Shown: positions 54,343 to 64,000 of the stretch, piece after piece
Layout of the letters: each line of letters opens with the position of its first letter
Numbering within the stretch: the stretch's first letter is position 1
From: Akanthomyces muscarius
Lineage: Eukaryota > Ascomycota > Sordariomycetes > Hypocreales > Cordycipitaceae
DNA: 64,000 nucleotides
Direction: 5' to 3'
Assembly (NCBI RefSeq): GCF_028009165.1
Contig: NC_079241.1
Span: 4,402,001 to 4,466,000, forward strand
Notes under the pieces: model-generated
Told to the model about the DNA's origin: nothing
Seen by the model: the letters and a program-made list of their open reading frames with translations, nothing else
Databases searched by the model: none
Made by a program: the position numbers and the translations under genes

Positions 54343-56344
54343 ATGCCCAGCTTCTTCCAGTTCACGCAGGGCACAGAGTCCCGCGTCCGGCCCAACGACT
54401 CGTCGCCGCTCCTCGGCCGCTTCCGCGCCGTGCCGCCCCGTCCCGAGGCGGGCGTCCGCCGTAACAGCCAGCTGGGCCTGCTCTCGGACAGCATCGCGGC
54501 GGGACGCGGCAGCGTGCACGTCGGCTACGGCGCCCTCATCGCCGCCCACCTCGGCGACAGCGACAGCGAGGACGAGTGCATCCGCCGCGACGGCCGGCTC
54601 GAGCCCCGAGAGAATGTCACGGCGTGGGATCGCCTTTGGCAGAAGTGGGTGACTGATGTTTGGGTCGAGCCCAGGCAGTCGGCCGTTATGAAGGTTATGG
54701 ATAGGTGGTGGAGCCGATACGGGCTGTTGATCTTTCTGCCGGCCATATTGGTATGTTGGCGGGATTCCTGCGTAGGACAAAACCGAAATCTGGCGTCTTC
54801 TAACATGACGCATCTTATAGGCAATCGTGTGGTGTGCTATTCCGTTTCCTCAGTACCCCTTGCCACGCGATGACGGTGACGAGGAGGATCCAACGAAACC
54901 TGGCAAGCGTCCTGGCTATGGCGCTGCCAACGTCGAGGTTAACTTTTGGTTCTTCCTGTTTATATACTACGGTTTCTACAACGCCACAGCGTTGGTATGG
55001 ATTACAAAAGTGTTTAACCTCTACAGCCTCAATTGGTAAGTGAGGGCTCACGGCTGCAGTTGGACACAACCACTTACATGTTGTAGGTGGCCGAAGATCC
55101 TGGGATTTCCAGTCACTGTGTCATTAATTGCCATCGTCTCTCTGGCAGTTCCGGTACCCATCTACCTAATACGAGAAACTCGCTGGTTGACGAATCACAA
55201 CACTTCGTGGATCTCGTGGACCTTTTGCGTCATGGCTATGCCGGTGGCCATTGCGTTTCTCATTCTCATGACCAACGAACGCCACATTGGGCTGCGACAC
55301 TCGTTGTCAGAAACGCAGCGCATCTTTACCACATCTTGGTGGACGGGCGAGCCCGACACGCTGTCACGGCCCGATCGACGCCAGCGTAATGTACCGGGCG
55401 ACTTGTGGGAGCACGACGTGCTGCAGTCTTATGGGCCGACGCGGCCGCAAGGCGTTGCCATGAGGCGTAGGTGGCTTCCGGCAAGCTTCATCCGGTTCCT
55501 CTGGCTTTGTGTGGCATTGTTTATTGGACTGGTGGCGTACGTACTTGGAGAGGCATACGCCGAGCTCTATCTGCAGACGCTGCCGCACAACAGCTTGGAG
55601 ACAGTCGTGTACGTCTATGGCTGGATCATTACGGTGCATCTGCTGGACGCACTTACTGGCTGGGTGTTGGGAATCAGAGAGGGCGAGCGAGTGGGAAGCT
55701 ACCCGCTGAGCTGGGTGTTCAAGCTGTGAGTGCACTTTGTCGGAGTTGAACGGATAGACTTGCTAACAGAGCTCTGCAGGTATTTCATGCTGACGTACCA
55801 AACGTACGTGCGTGCGCTGTACGCTCGGCTCCGTACGCCGCAACAGTTTATCGTGCTGCAGATTCTGTCGTCGACGAGCCTGGTCATTCTGACGCCTCTG
55901 ATGATGACGCAGACTTTTCATAAAGCCATGTGCGTGCTGGGCCTTAACGGGCAAACGTACGGGTCGTACCAGAAGCTGCAAACGCGCAACGTCTTTATAC
56001 GGTTCCTGGCGGAAAATGCATCGATGGCGACGTTTCTGGGAAGCGTGCTAGTGCTGCACTATGGCGCCAACAAGGACGTGTATCCGTACTTTGCGTTTGA
56101 TCGCGACTCGGAGCCGTACAACCTGAACCTGACGGTGTACTTTTCGGCGATTACCTGGTTGTGCGAGCTGGTGGCGAGCGTGGCGGTCCGGGGCCTGATC
56201 CGGTACTGCTTCAAGGTGGACGTCGGGCTGGAGGGCAAGCTAGACCTGGCGGTGTGGCCAGAGCTGCTGCCGACATGCGTGGCGGTGATGCTGCACGTCT
56301 TGCAGAACATGATGTTTTCGATAATCCGGTTGCAATTCCATTGA
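54343..56344 (+). CDS. polytopic membrane protein of unknown function
   Basis: Not recognised; the layout is that of a conserved fungal integral membrane protein. Four exons: 54343-54750, 54821-55035, 55087-55725, 55780-56344; the total is divisible by three and gives 608 aa. Residues 1-120 are soluble (MPSFFQFTQGTESRVRPND, DSDSEDECIRRDG). Then about eight or nine hydrophobic helices are visible, for example YGLLIFLPAILAIVWCAIPF, FWFFLFIYYGFYNATALVWI, FPVTVSLIAIVSLAVPVPIY, FIRFLWLCVALFIGLVAYVL and VVYVYGWIITVHLLDALTG, and at the end VAVMLHVLQNMMFSIIRLQF. A hydrophilic loop of about 70 residues separates the fourth and fifth (SETQRIFTTSWWTGEPDTLS). No transporter signature that I can name; a transporter, channel or lipid-handling protein are all possible. 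Confidence 0.85.
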
Positions 56345-59205
56345 GCGGGAGGCGCGAGAAGAGGCGAGTTGCAGTTTTTGTTGATTTGGACTTGTCGTGC
56401 GGTCTGGGCAATAGCGGTCCCTTGTTTTCGTTGTCTCTGTTTTCGTCGGCCTGCTTGATTCCGAAACTGATACCCCAATCCTGTTTGCCTGGCCGTGTTT
56501 TCTTCATTTCTTGCATCACCATAGATTACATACCCCCAGCTCTGGTCAAGGATGACAGGGCAACGTTTTACTAGTTTTTTAATCATCACGTTATTGAATA
56601 GAGGTAATAGAACAATTCGCTATCAATTCGACGTTGGCCGAGAAATGCACTGCAACAGGGCTCGCGGATTAGCTCGGGCTTGTTGATGGGAAGAGTGGAA
56701 TGCACGGCCCCAGACCAGAACCAAGGAAGAAGGTCTGGAAATTGATGATGATGGGCTGCAGTGGAGCGTGTCAGAGGGTGTATCCGTTCGGTGGTACTCC
56801 ATACCATGAATGGATGGGTTGCGTGGTCCAGGCAAGGAGAAGAGAGAAGAGAAAGAACTCCAGAGCGGGAGAGGGGCACATGCAAGATTGACTGGCAGAC
56901 GGCAATAATTGTAATAAATTAATAAACAAATAAATGATGATGCGACTGCAAGGCAAACAAACAGCAGCATCAAGGGACGCGCCAGGCAGGCAGGCAACGA
57001 TGAGCACAACCTTGATCGCCGAGCGTTGGTTGGCTGGTGTGGGTAAGACGGGCCGGTTCCATGTTGTAGCTGGGTCGCGGGCCGTCCAAGCCCTCGATGC
57101 GCCGTGTTTGCTTGAATCCTTCTGACCGATAGTTTTCCTACTCTCGAAAGGCCTCTACTTTGACATGATGTTGTGTAGAATGGTGTAGTTTTTTTTTTTG
57201 CATGTCCGTCTTTAAAGAGGCATTCTGGCTGTGGAATAAAAATAAGAAGTTTGTATAGAATCATCGTACGGCCCGGCACATGTATGCCTTGACAACCTTT
57301 GGCGGTGGTCCCACTGTGGCTGACCCATCGGCTTGAGCTCGTGTAACGGCCCTGTGGCTATGTTTGGACGGATCATGGCGCGAAAAAAAAAAAAAAATCA
57401 GTGACCGTGAGACGGAGTAAAAACAAAGCAGAGAGCAGACCGGTGAGTCAAGCTTGGCTTGGGTGGGTGGTAGGTATAAGTGGACGGGGGAATTAATGTG
57501 CTGCAACTACAAGTTACATACCTGATGCATGGCAGCCGTGCTTTGGCACTAAAAAATTCCAAGCATGCAATGCTCATGTGGCAATTTTTTTTCTCCATCG
57601 GTCAATGATGCATCATGCTGTGGCTGGGGTCTTGCGGTGTGCGAGAGAGGCAAACGGCATCGCGCGGCGCGTCTGTCGATACCGCTCTGTAGTAGGTAAC
57701 TAATAGCAGCCATCTGCACATCCAACCGAGACAAGACACGCATGAAATGGGCATATTACATGCATGAAAAGAGCAGGAAAATATCTTTGACAAATAAACC
57801 AATAAACAAGGAGGAATTTGGCCCCTGGACCTAGGCAATCCATGCAAGCCCAAACAGGTGCGTAGGTAGGTCGCTATTTAGGTACATGTCAACATGTCTA
57901 CTGGTAGGCAAGGTAGGGACGGATGCAGGCCCAGCCGCTGTCACCACCCGTACAATGGCCTGCTTGTACTTGGGACGTGGCATTTCTCTCCGGGTGCGTG
58001 CCTTGCATCCAGCTTAGTTTTGGCTTTATTCTCCCCTTCCTGACATTGTTCTTGCCTCTTGCGATTGACTGCTCGCATCCTTGCTTACCCTGGGCTTCGG
58101 CGCTGAATCATGCCCTCCTCCTCCTCCTACTCCTCCGGGCCGTATCCATCCACGCCATACGCCAGCCAGCCAGCCAGCCAGCCAGCCAAAGCGATAAAAG
58201 TATTGGTACTCACACCGACCTTTGCTTCTGCCGTCGATTGCGTGCGTGATATGAGCCAGACAAAGTTGTGTGTACTTGTGCTGAATTTTTTCTCACACGC
58301 TCGCTTTCCTTCCTTTTTAAACTGTAGCCTGGTCCCCTCCATGTTACGTCTCCATCTCGTCTTGCAAACGACCCCCTTGCGCCAGACCACAGTCTTCGTA
58401 ACTAACTTAGTCTTGTCCTGCGGCGCTGCCTGGACTGTGCATTAGTTATCTACCTACTCTACAGCCTCGGGTCCTTCCTATCAAGGCCCTATTTTTTATT
58501 ACTCCTTGTCCTTTTTCCTCTTGCACTCTCTCTCAAGCTTCCTCTTTTTTCTTCCTCGCATCAACCCCATCTATTTTCGACTCTCGACGGGCGTTTGTCC
58601 TTTATCGTCGGCCGCTTCCACCTTGCCAGCTGTCAGCTATCTGCCCGCCGCCGCCTATCTGCCTGCCTCTCCGTTTGTTGACTCGCTCCTGCCCTCCAAT
58701 TTTTTCTTAAAAAAAAAAAACTGGGTCAACTCCGTCTTGCGACAGCACCCTTTTGACGGTCCGCCAGCTGTTGCGCGTCCAATCTACAGGCCAGATTGAA
58801 GTAGCCTGCTACGCCGGCCTGCTTGCCTGCCAAATCTTCTGATTCTCGGGATCCACCAAAATCCACACCCAGGAAAAGTGCGTGCTTTTATCCCACTCTT
58901 GACCTTTTTTTATGCTCTGTTTGCCATTGCCATGCCCGCCCCCCTCCGAAACTACCCCTCCAAGCTCCCCGCCGTGCATTATTGTTTTTTTTTAACAACC
59001 TGCACCGCTTTTGCTCCTTTATTCACTCAATCATATCATAATCCCTTCATTCTTCACCATACTCGTTTACCTTGGGAGAATTCTGCCTGGCACCACCACC
59101 TGATACCTGGCTTGTGCTTTTCTTTCCTACCCCTCTCCCCCCCCCGCGCCATCTTTCTAGTCTCCTCCCGACCAACCTTGCTCCCATCTCGACTTCAAGC
59201 TTACA
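56345..59205. other. intergenic region upstream of APRT
   Basis: 2861 bases. Contains homopolymers (T at 57188, A at 57379), a GCCA tetranucleotide array at 58161-58188 and, from about 58480, a long C/T-rich leader to the APRT start with a C9 run near 59137. Frames here have skewed composition and no recognised domain. AGGTA motifs occur at about 57860-57915. Confidence 0.45.
58161..58188. repeat. GCCA tetranucleotide microsatellite, seven copies
   Basis: Seven consecutive GCCA units in non-coding sequence upstream of APRT. Confidence 0.9.
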
Positions 59206-59875
59206 ATGAGTGATCCCGCAGCCGCCCAAGATGCCTCGGGAAGACAGCCCACCTCCTCCTCCTCCGCCGCCGCCCAACTCGCCAGTGCAAAGGTAATCCT
59301 TCGCAAGAATCTGCGCCAGTTCCCGGACTTCCCCATCCCCGGCATTGACTTTGTCGATATCATGCCGCTCTTTGCCAACCCTGAAGCCCACGCAACCCTC
59401 GTCAACGCCCTCGAGCTCGAGATCGCCCAGACCTTTGCCAACAACAAGCCCGACGTCATTGTCGGTCTCGATGCTCGTGGCTTCCTCTTCGGCCCTGGCC
59501 TCGCCCTGCGCCTCGGCGTCCCCTTTGCCGCTGTCCGCAAGCAGGGCAAGCTCCCCGGTCCTTGCGTCACCGCCGAGTACATCAAGGAGTACGGCAAGGA
59601 CTTTTTCCAGATGCAGCAGGACTCCATCCGTGAGGGCCAAAAGGTGCTTGTTGTCGACGACATTATTGCTACCGGTAATTGACCCCAATGCCTCGACCTG
59701 ATTTGTCCATGTACTGACTTGTCCTTCAGGTGGCTCTGCCAAGGCTGCCGCTGATCTCGTTGCCCAGCTCAAGGGCCAGGTCATGGGCTACCTCTTCATT
59801 CTCGAGATTCCTGGCCTCAACGGCCGCGATAAGCTTGGAGCGGCTCCTACCACCATCCTCCTCGAGGACGCCTAA
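59206..59875 (+). CDS. apt1: adenine phosphoribosyltransferase
   Basis: Purine salvage: adenine plus PRPP gives AMP. Exons 59206-59674 and 59730-59875 with a 55-base intron give 204 aa, slightly longer than usual because of a Ser/Ala-rich N-terminal extension of about 25 residues. Family landmarks are LRQFPDFPIPGIDFVDIMPL, VIVGLDARGFLFGPGLALRL, FAAVRKQGKLPGP and the PRPP loop VLVVDDIIATGGSAKAAADL, in which the splice falls at ATG-G. The Asp-Asp pair and following Thr-Gly are intact, so the enzyme should work. Preceded by a long C/T-rich leader. Converges with the EDEM gene. Confidence 0.95.
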
Positions 59876-60660
59876 GCAACTCCCCAATTCACCCGACGCC
59901 CACAAACGAGACCCTCGAGATCCGCACATTCAACAATATACATGATTACGACCTAATAGAAAATACGTTGACGCGTCATCTGCCATCTGTCACATATTAC
60001 ACCACGCACCGTCAATGCCGACTTATTTAATACCCGGGGGGACTGGTCTCCACATACACCACAACCTTGACACGACATTCAACCGTCCGCATATAATGGC
60101 GCCCTGCTAGGAGGGCAGCACTGGAGGAAATGCAATTTGCTTCATATTCGATTTCTACTGCGCGCACACGAAGACAAACAGAAAACAGAGAGACACGGGA
60201 GAAAAGTTGACCAAATGTGGAAAGACAAGTGTTGGAAAAAGTGTAGCAATCTTATTTCTTTCTCTGTAATTCTTTTGCGCCGTTTATAATCCATAGAAAG
60301 AAAGGCGAAGAGGCATATAATGTAATGATGAGCCCCATGGTCGACTGCTGCCTGCTTGCTCCGACATGCACGGGAGCGTGTGCACGAGACAGTACGTTGA
60401 GTAATTCAACATCAGTACCTATATGCGCGTCATAAGACCTAACTTCTAACCCCTCTAGAATCCAACATGTAAATTGTGGTCACAGTATGCCCCCAGTTCA
60501 ATCCTGTTCATACGCATTGAGCACTTTCACCGCCAGTATCAATGTATAATAATCAAAAAAGTTTCCACCCCTTCTATAACCCCAAACATGAAAATTGTCG
60601 TCACGATATGTACACATTTATCAGTCCTGATTTGTACGTTCCTTCTCTGCCCCTGTCCAT
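59876..60660. other. convergent 3' region, APRT / EDEM gene
   Basis: 785 bases, AT-rich. Should hold both 3' ends. A nearly repeated phrase occurs near 60466-60494 and 60587-60612 (each containing ACATG, then AATTGT, then GGTCAC or CGTCAC); no RNA gene or ORF of note. Confidence 0.35.
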
Positions 60661-63600
60661 CTACAGCACAATCGCATTCTCAATCACGTAGCCCTGGCTC
60701 TTGACCACGTACTTGCGCCGCAGCCCGACCGCCGAAGCCTCCCGGAACAGCTCGTACGTGCCCCTGGCGCCCGGCACCAGCACCATCGGGATCCCGTGCA
60801 CGCGCGGCGCGCCCCGCGGCGTGCGCTGCTCCGTCGCCAGCAGCGGCCGCGGCGCATCGGCCATGTCCCCTCCGGCGCTCTCGTCCACGACGACGACGAG
60901 CTGCAGGCTGCTGGCCCCCGCACTCCCGTCGTCGTCGGGGGCAAAGCTCGGGATGTTGTCGAGCTTCTCGCCAAAGGAGCAGCCGCCGCGCTGCATCACA
61001 ATGACCTGGTGCCGCCGCGGCGCGTCCTCGGGCAGCGGGCCGTCGCAGGCCAGGCCGGCCATGTAGACATGGTGCCAGGGGAACGAGGCGCCCGGATCGG
61101 CGGCCGAGAAGCCGGGGCTGCCGCGGAGGAGCGTGTCGCACACGCTGGGCAGGGGGAACGCGCCGACGCCCGTGGCCGTGTTGGCGAGCCAGCTGTGGAG
61201 GAAGACGCCGCCGTCGTCGTCACCGTCGCGGTGGTCGAAGCCGCCGCCGCCGTCGGGGAACGGCTCGGGCGACGGTGTGCTGGCGCTGGCGCTGCCGCCC
61301 TCGAGCGCGGAGGAGACGGCGCGGAGGATGGACTTGAAGAGCGAGTCCGGGTCGGCGGCGGGCGGTTCGCCGCTGGCGCGCACGGCGGGGGTGTCAGTGA
61401 GGGATGCGTTGTTACTGTTTTCCAGAGCTTCGATGCTGGTGACGTCGTCAAGGGAGCCGGTGACGGGCAGCGGCATCGAGGCCAGCGGGGCGAGCTTTTG
61501 ACTCGTCTGGGGCGTCGGCTCTGGCTCGACGAGCAGCACGATGTCGACCAGGTCTTTGCGGCGGAGGACAGAAAAGGCATCGTCTCTGAAATGGCGGACG
61601 TGGTCGGCGTGAAAAATGACGTTTTCGTGGCGACCGACCGTCTTGCCAGCCACGTGCGAGATCATCCAGACATCCTTGCCGGCGGCCTCGCTGAATTCCT
61701 GCTCGAGCTGCAGCTTCAGGCCATCGACCTTTTCCACTGTCGGGCCGACGTTTTGGTACCATCGCAGCTGTGCGCTGCTCCGCGAGAACAGCGAGGGCGA
61801 GGCGTCTTGGGCAGCAGGGAATTCGATCCATGACAGGATGCGGTTCACAGGTGCCGGACAGGTGCCATTATAAGGAAGCATCGTCGGCGGCAGCGTCCAG
61901 GGAAAGAGAGTGTGATTGGACGCTGCACGATACTGCGTGATGAGCCCCTTGTCCACGTCCTTAACCTTGAAGGATTCAAGCGGCCCGTGAATGTTGGGCG
62001 TGTTGTAGAGATTGGTGAAGCGTGAGACATCAAACAAGTTGCGCTTTGCCGCCGTGTTGGAGCCTGCCAGTGGCTCTGACGGTTTGCGCGGCGCCGGACA
62101 CGAGTTTGTGAATCTGCTGTCGTAGTAGCTGTACACAGCCACGTCTCCTTTGTCCCGGTGAGCAGAGCGCGAGGCGCGCCTTCTGAGCGCCGATGAGCCA
62201 CGTGCTTTACGCGGGATGACGAGAGGGTGACCCTCGGTCGTGAAGACATAGGCGGCATCGAGATTGTTGAGAGGGTGCTCTGGATCAAAGAGCAGATATA
62301 GATACTTTGTCGTCTCTCCCAAAAAGAAGCTCTCCATGCGATCCTGTTTCTCACCCGACAGGACGTTTTCCAGTCCGGCCCATCCGCATGCCGCCCAGCA
62401 GCGGCGCTTGATATCGTGCAACACCATCTCGCCCACGCGCAGGTACCAGGGGTCAGCCGTAGCCCGGTAGATATGATACGTCGATTCAATGAATTCAGGC
62501 CTGCCAGGCCACCAGGCGATGCCAGGCTCGACGTTACTCTCCCGAACGGACCAGCGCTCCGGAATAGCGCCGTATCGTGTCCAAAGCGCGGTATAGACCA
62601 GGTTGGCCTCCACGGCCTCGTCAATCTCGCCGGCTAGAGCTAGCAATCCGGGGTAAAACGCGCCGAGACTATCAATCCACATCGTGTATGGCTGCCCGGT
62701 GGCGCGGTGGTTGTTGGAGTAGTATGGGAAGTGGTTCCTGTCTGTATAAATGTAGCGCTTCACCGAAGCATGAGCTTGGTGCCATGCCTCCAGGAATGCA
62801 TCCGACGAGTGCATCTCTGCCGGTAGTGGTGGGTGCAACGAGTTGGGATCAAGCCAGCTTGTTGTGCTCTGTCTTTGCGATCGCGTCATGTTTGGCGTCT
62901 CCTGCCCAGAGAGGAGAATATGGCTCTTGAGCGCATACTCGAAGAAGCTGTCCATGCCCGCGCCGATGCCAGAGTGAGGGCCTATCCAGACGCCACGCTC
63001 GGCATCAATGCCGTTGCCAATTAGGCCAATATCGCTCCGACGCTTCCATACCTCCCAGAAAGCGCGCTTGGCAGCTTGCTCGAAACGCGGATCTCCGGAT
63101 AGACGACTCAGGACGGTAAACTCGAGCGTCAAGCTACCTGCGCCAGCGCTGCATGTTTCAGTAATTTCAGCGTTGTCAACAACGGGCTCTGCGTCCTCAG
63201 AATCCTGATGCAACGGTGAGTTGACGTAAAAAGGAATGCCAGAACGTAGGTTGACGCGGGGATACGGTATCCCTGTTTTGGTGTAAAATGCGGGCAGAAG
63301 TCGCTCTGCAAGATCAAAGGCGAGCCGCAAGAGCTGGCCGTCATATCGAAAGCCCCCCGACCATGTGATGGGCGCCATTTCCAGGGGGTCATCACTCCTC
63401 GTCCTGGTATCAGGTTTCGGGTTGTAGCCTCGGATAGGCAAGTCGCCCACGGCAAAAAGATGTGCGCTCAGCAATCCACCAACACCGCGAATGACGGTCT
63501 CAAAGACCTGAACTTTGCTGTCGAGGTCAAAGCCTTTGGATCGGATGCCTTGGCCTGAAGGGCCATGTCTTCCATCGCCATAGTACAAAACGAATTGCGC

Positions 63601-64000
63601 CACGCCGTCCTGAAAGTCACTTAATGCTTGTGAGCCCGTGTATTTCTCGTCGTCAGGTCCACCGGCTAGAATGGCCAGAGTTGAGAGGCTGTCGATGAGG
63701 GTCAAGGAGTAGTTGCCGAGTACGTCGTTGATTCCAACGTCGGCAGGGTTATTGGGATTTCGGGTTAACGGCTGGCATGAGACGGGACGGAGCTGTTGGG
63801 GTGATAGATAATTAGCATTTGCCTATAGAAAGCAATTGCAGTGGCTTGTACCTCGTCTTCTGGAAATGCATGGAGCATGTAGCTGTTGAAGCCATGGTAA
63901 AACATGTCCACCGTCTCCTGCCGCAGCTTAGCCAGGTGGTCCGATCGCATAGCCGGAGCTATCCATGGCAGCGTGGCCAGCGCAAATAGAGTCGCAAAGA
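60661..64000 (-). CDS. mnl1: EDEM/Mnl1-type alpha-mannosidase-like protein (partial)
   Basis: GH47 family protein of ER-associated degradation that trims mannose on misfolded glycoproteins. Two exons visible: a partial first one, 64000-63852 running off the right edge, and 63792-60661 (1043 codons), joined over a 59-base intron in phase 0. The N-terminus is mostly outside, but LFALATLPWIAPAM looks like the end of a signal peptide. Then VDMFYHGFNSYMLHAFPEDE, DVLGNYSLTLIDSLSTLAIL, ETCSAGAGSLTLEFTVLSRL and the GH47 blocks IGPHSGIGAGMDSFFEYALK, EFIESTYHIYRATADPWYLR and DRMESFFLGETTKYLYLLFD; Glu residues in these fit the catalytic acids. The C-terminal half carries a PA domain (about 900-990, HQVIVMQRGGCSFGEKLDNI), as in EDEM3-like proteins. 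No ER-retention KDEL is present. Confidence 0.92.

Noticed and set aside
56623..57279. 218-codon minus frame downstream of the polytopic membrane gene
   Set aside because: Mixed low-complexity translation, no recognised domain or splice context.
1..64000. Secondary-metabolite cluster, transposon, virus-like insertion or CRISPR
   Set aside because: No polyketide/peptide synthase, transposase, reverse transcriptase, viral-type or spaced-repeat sequence was seen.

Overview
The window is nuclear DNA of a filamentous ascomycete (Pezizomycotina), most likely a sordariomycete and perhaps of the order Hypocreales. The evidence is short introns of about 50-80 bases with GT..AG borders, compact GC-rich exons, a CYT-18-type mitochondrial tyrosyl-tRNA synthetase, a HET-C family gene, a fused betaine lipid synthase and scattered AGGTACCT-like intergenic motifs. 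The order-level placement is inference. I rebuilt exons by hand from reading frame and splice signals. Where the summed exon lengths are divisible by three I treat the model as good.

Layout, left to right: mitochondrial threonyl-tRNA synthetase (-, cut by the left edge); importin-11/Kap120 karyopherin (+); zeta-crystallin-type quinone oxidoreductase (-); unknown 176-aa protein (+); FAX/metaxin-like GST (-); Dsk2/ubiquilin (-); NPR2 of the SEACIT/GATOR1 complex (+); mitochondrial TyrRS of the CYT-18 type (-); succinate dehydrogenase membrane anchor (+); betaine lipid synthase BTA1 (-); SAGA subunit Ngg1/Ada3 (+); urease (+); HMG-box protein (-); HET-C (+); PA-TM-RING-like E3 ligase (+); unknown membrane/coiled-coil protein (-); Zn2Cys6 regulator with a one-base reading-frame discrepancy (-); peroxin PEX2 (+); possible 65-aa ORF (-); unknown polytopic membrane protein (+); adenine phosphoribosyltransferase (+); EDEM/Mnl1-type alpha-mannosidase-like protein (-, cut by the right edge).

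Most genes are conserved cell functions: translation in mitochondria, respiration, nuclear import, chromatin and transcription, protein quality control (Dsk2, EDEM, RING ligase), peroxisome biogenesis, purine salvage, and nitrogen and phosphate economy (NPR2, urease, betaine lipid). They do not form one pathway. Neighbours mostly alternate strand, giving divergent promoters and convergent 3' ends. I saw no transposon, tRNA, rRNA, CRISPR array or secondary-metabolite cluster.

Two stretches, about 32.3-36.5 kb and 39.6-44.0 kb, hold no gene I can defend. The points most worth checking are the frame break inside the zinc-cluster gene, a 5-codon uORF whose stop overlaps the NPR2 start, the YGGR repeat tail of HET-C, the Gly-Ala tract of Dsk2, a CACGTG box in BTA1 intron 1, and several small or non-canonical exons and introns. 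I found no convincing new multi-gene system.
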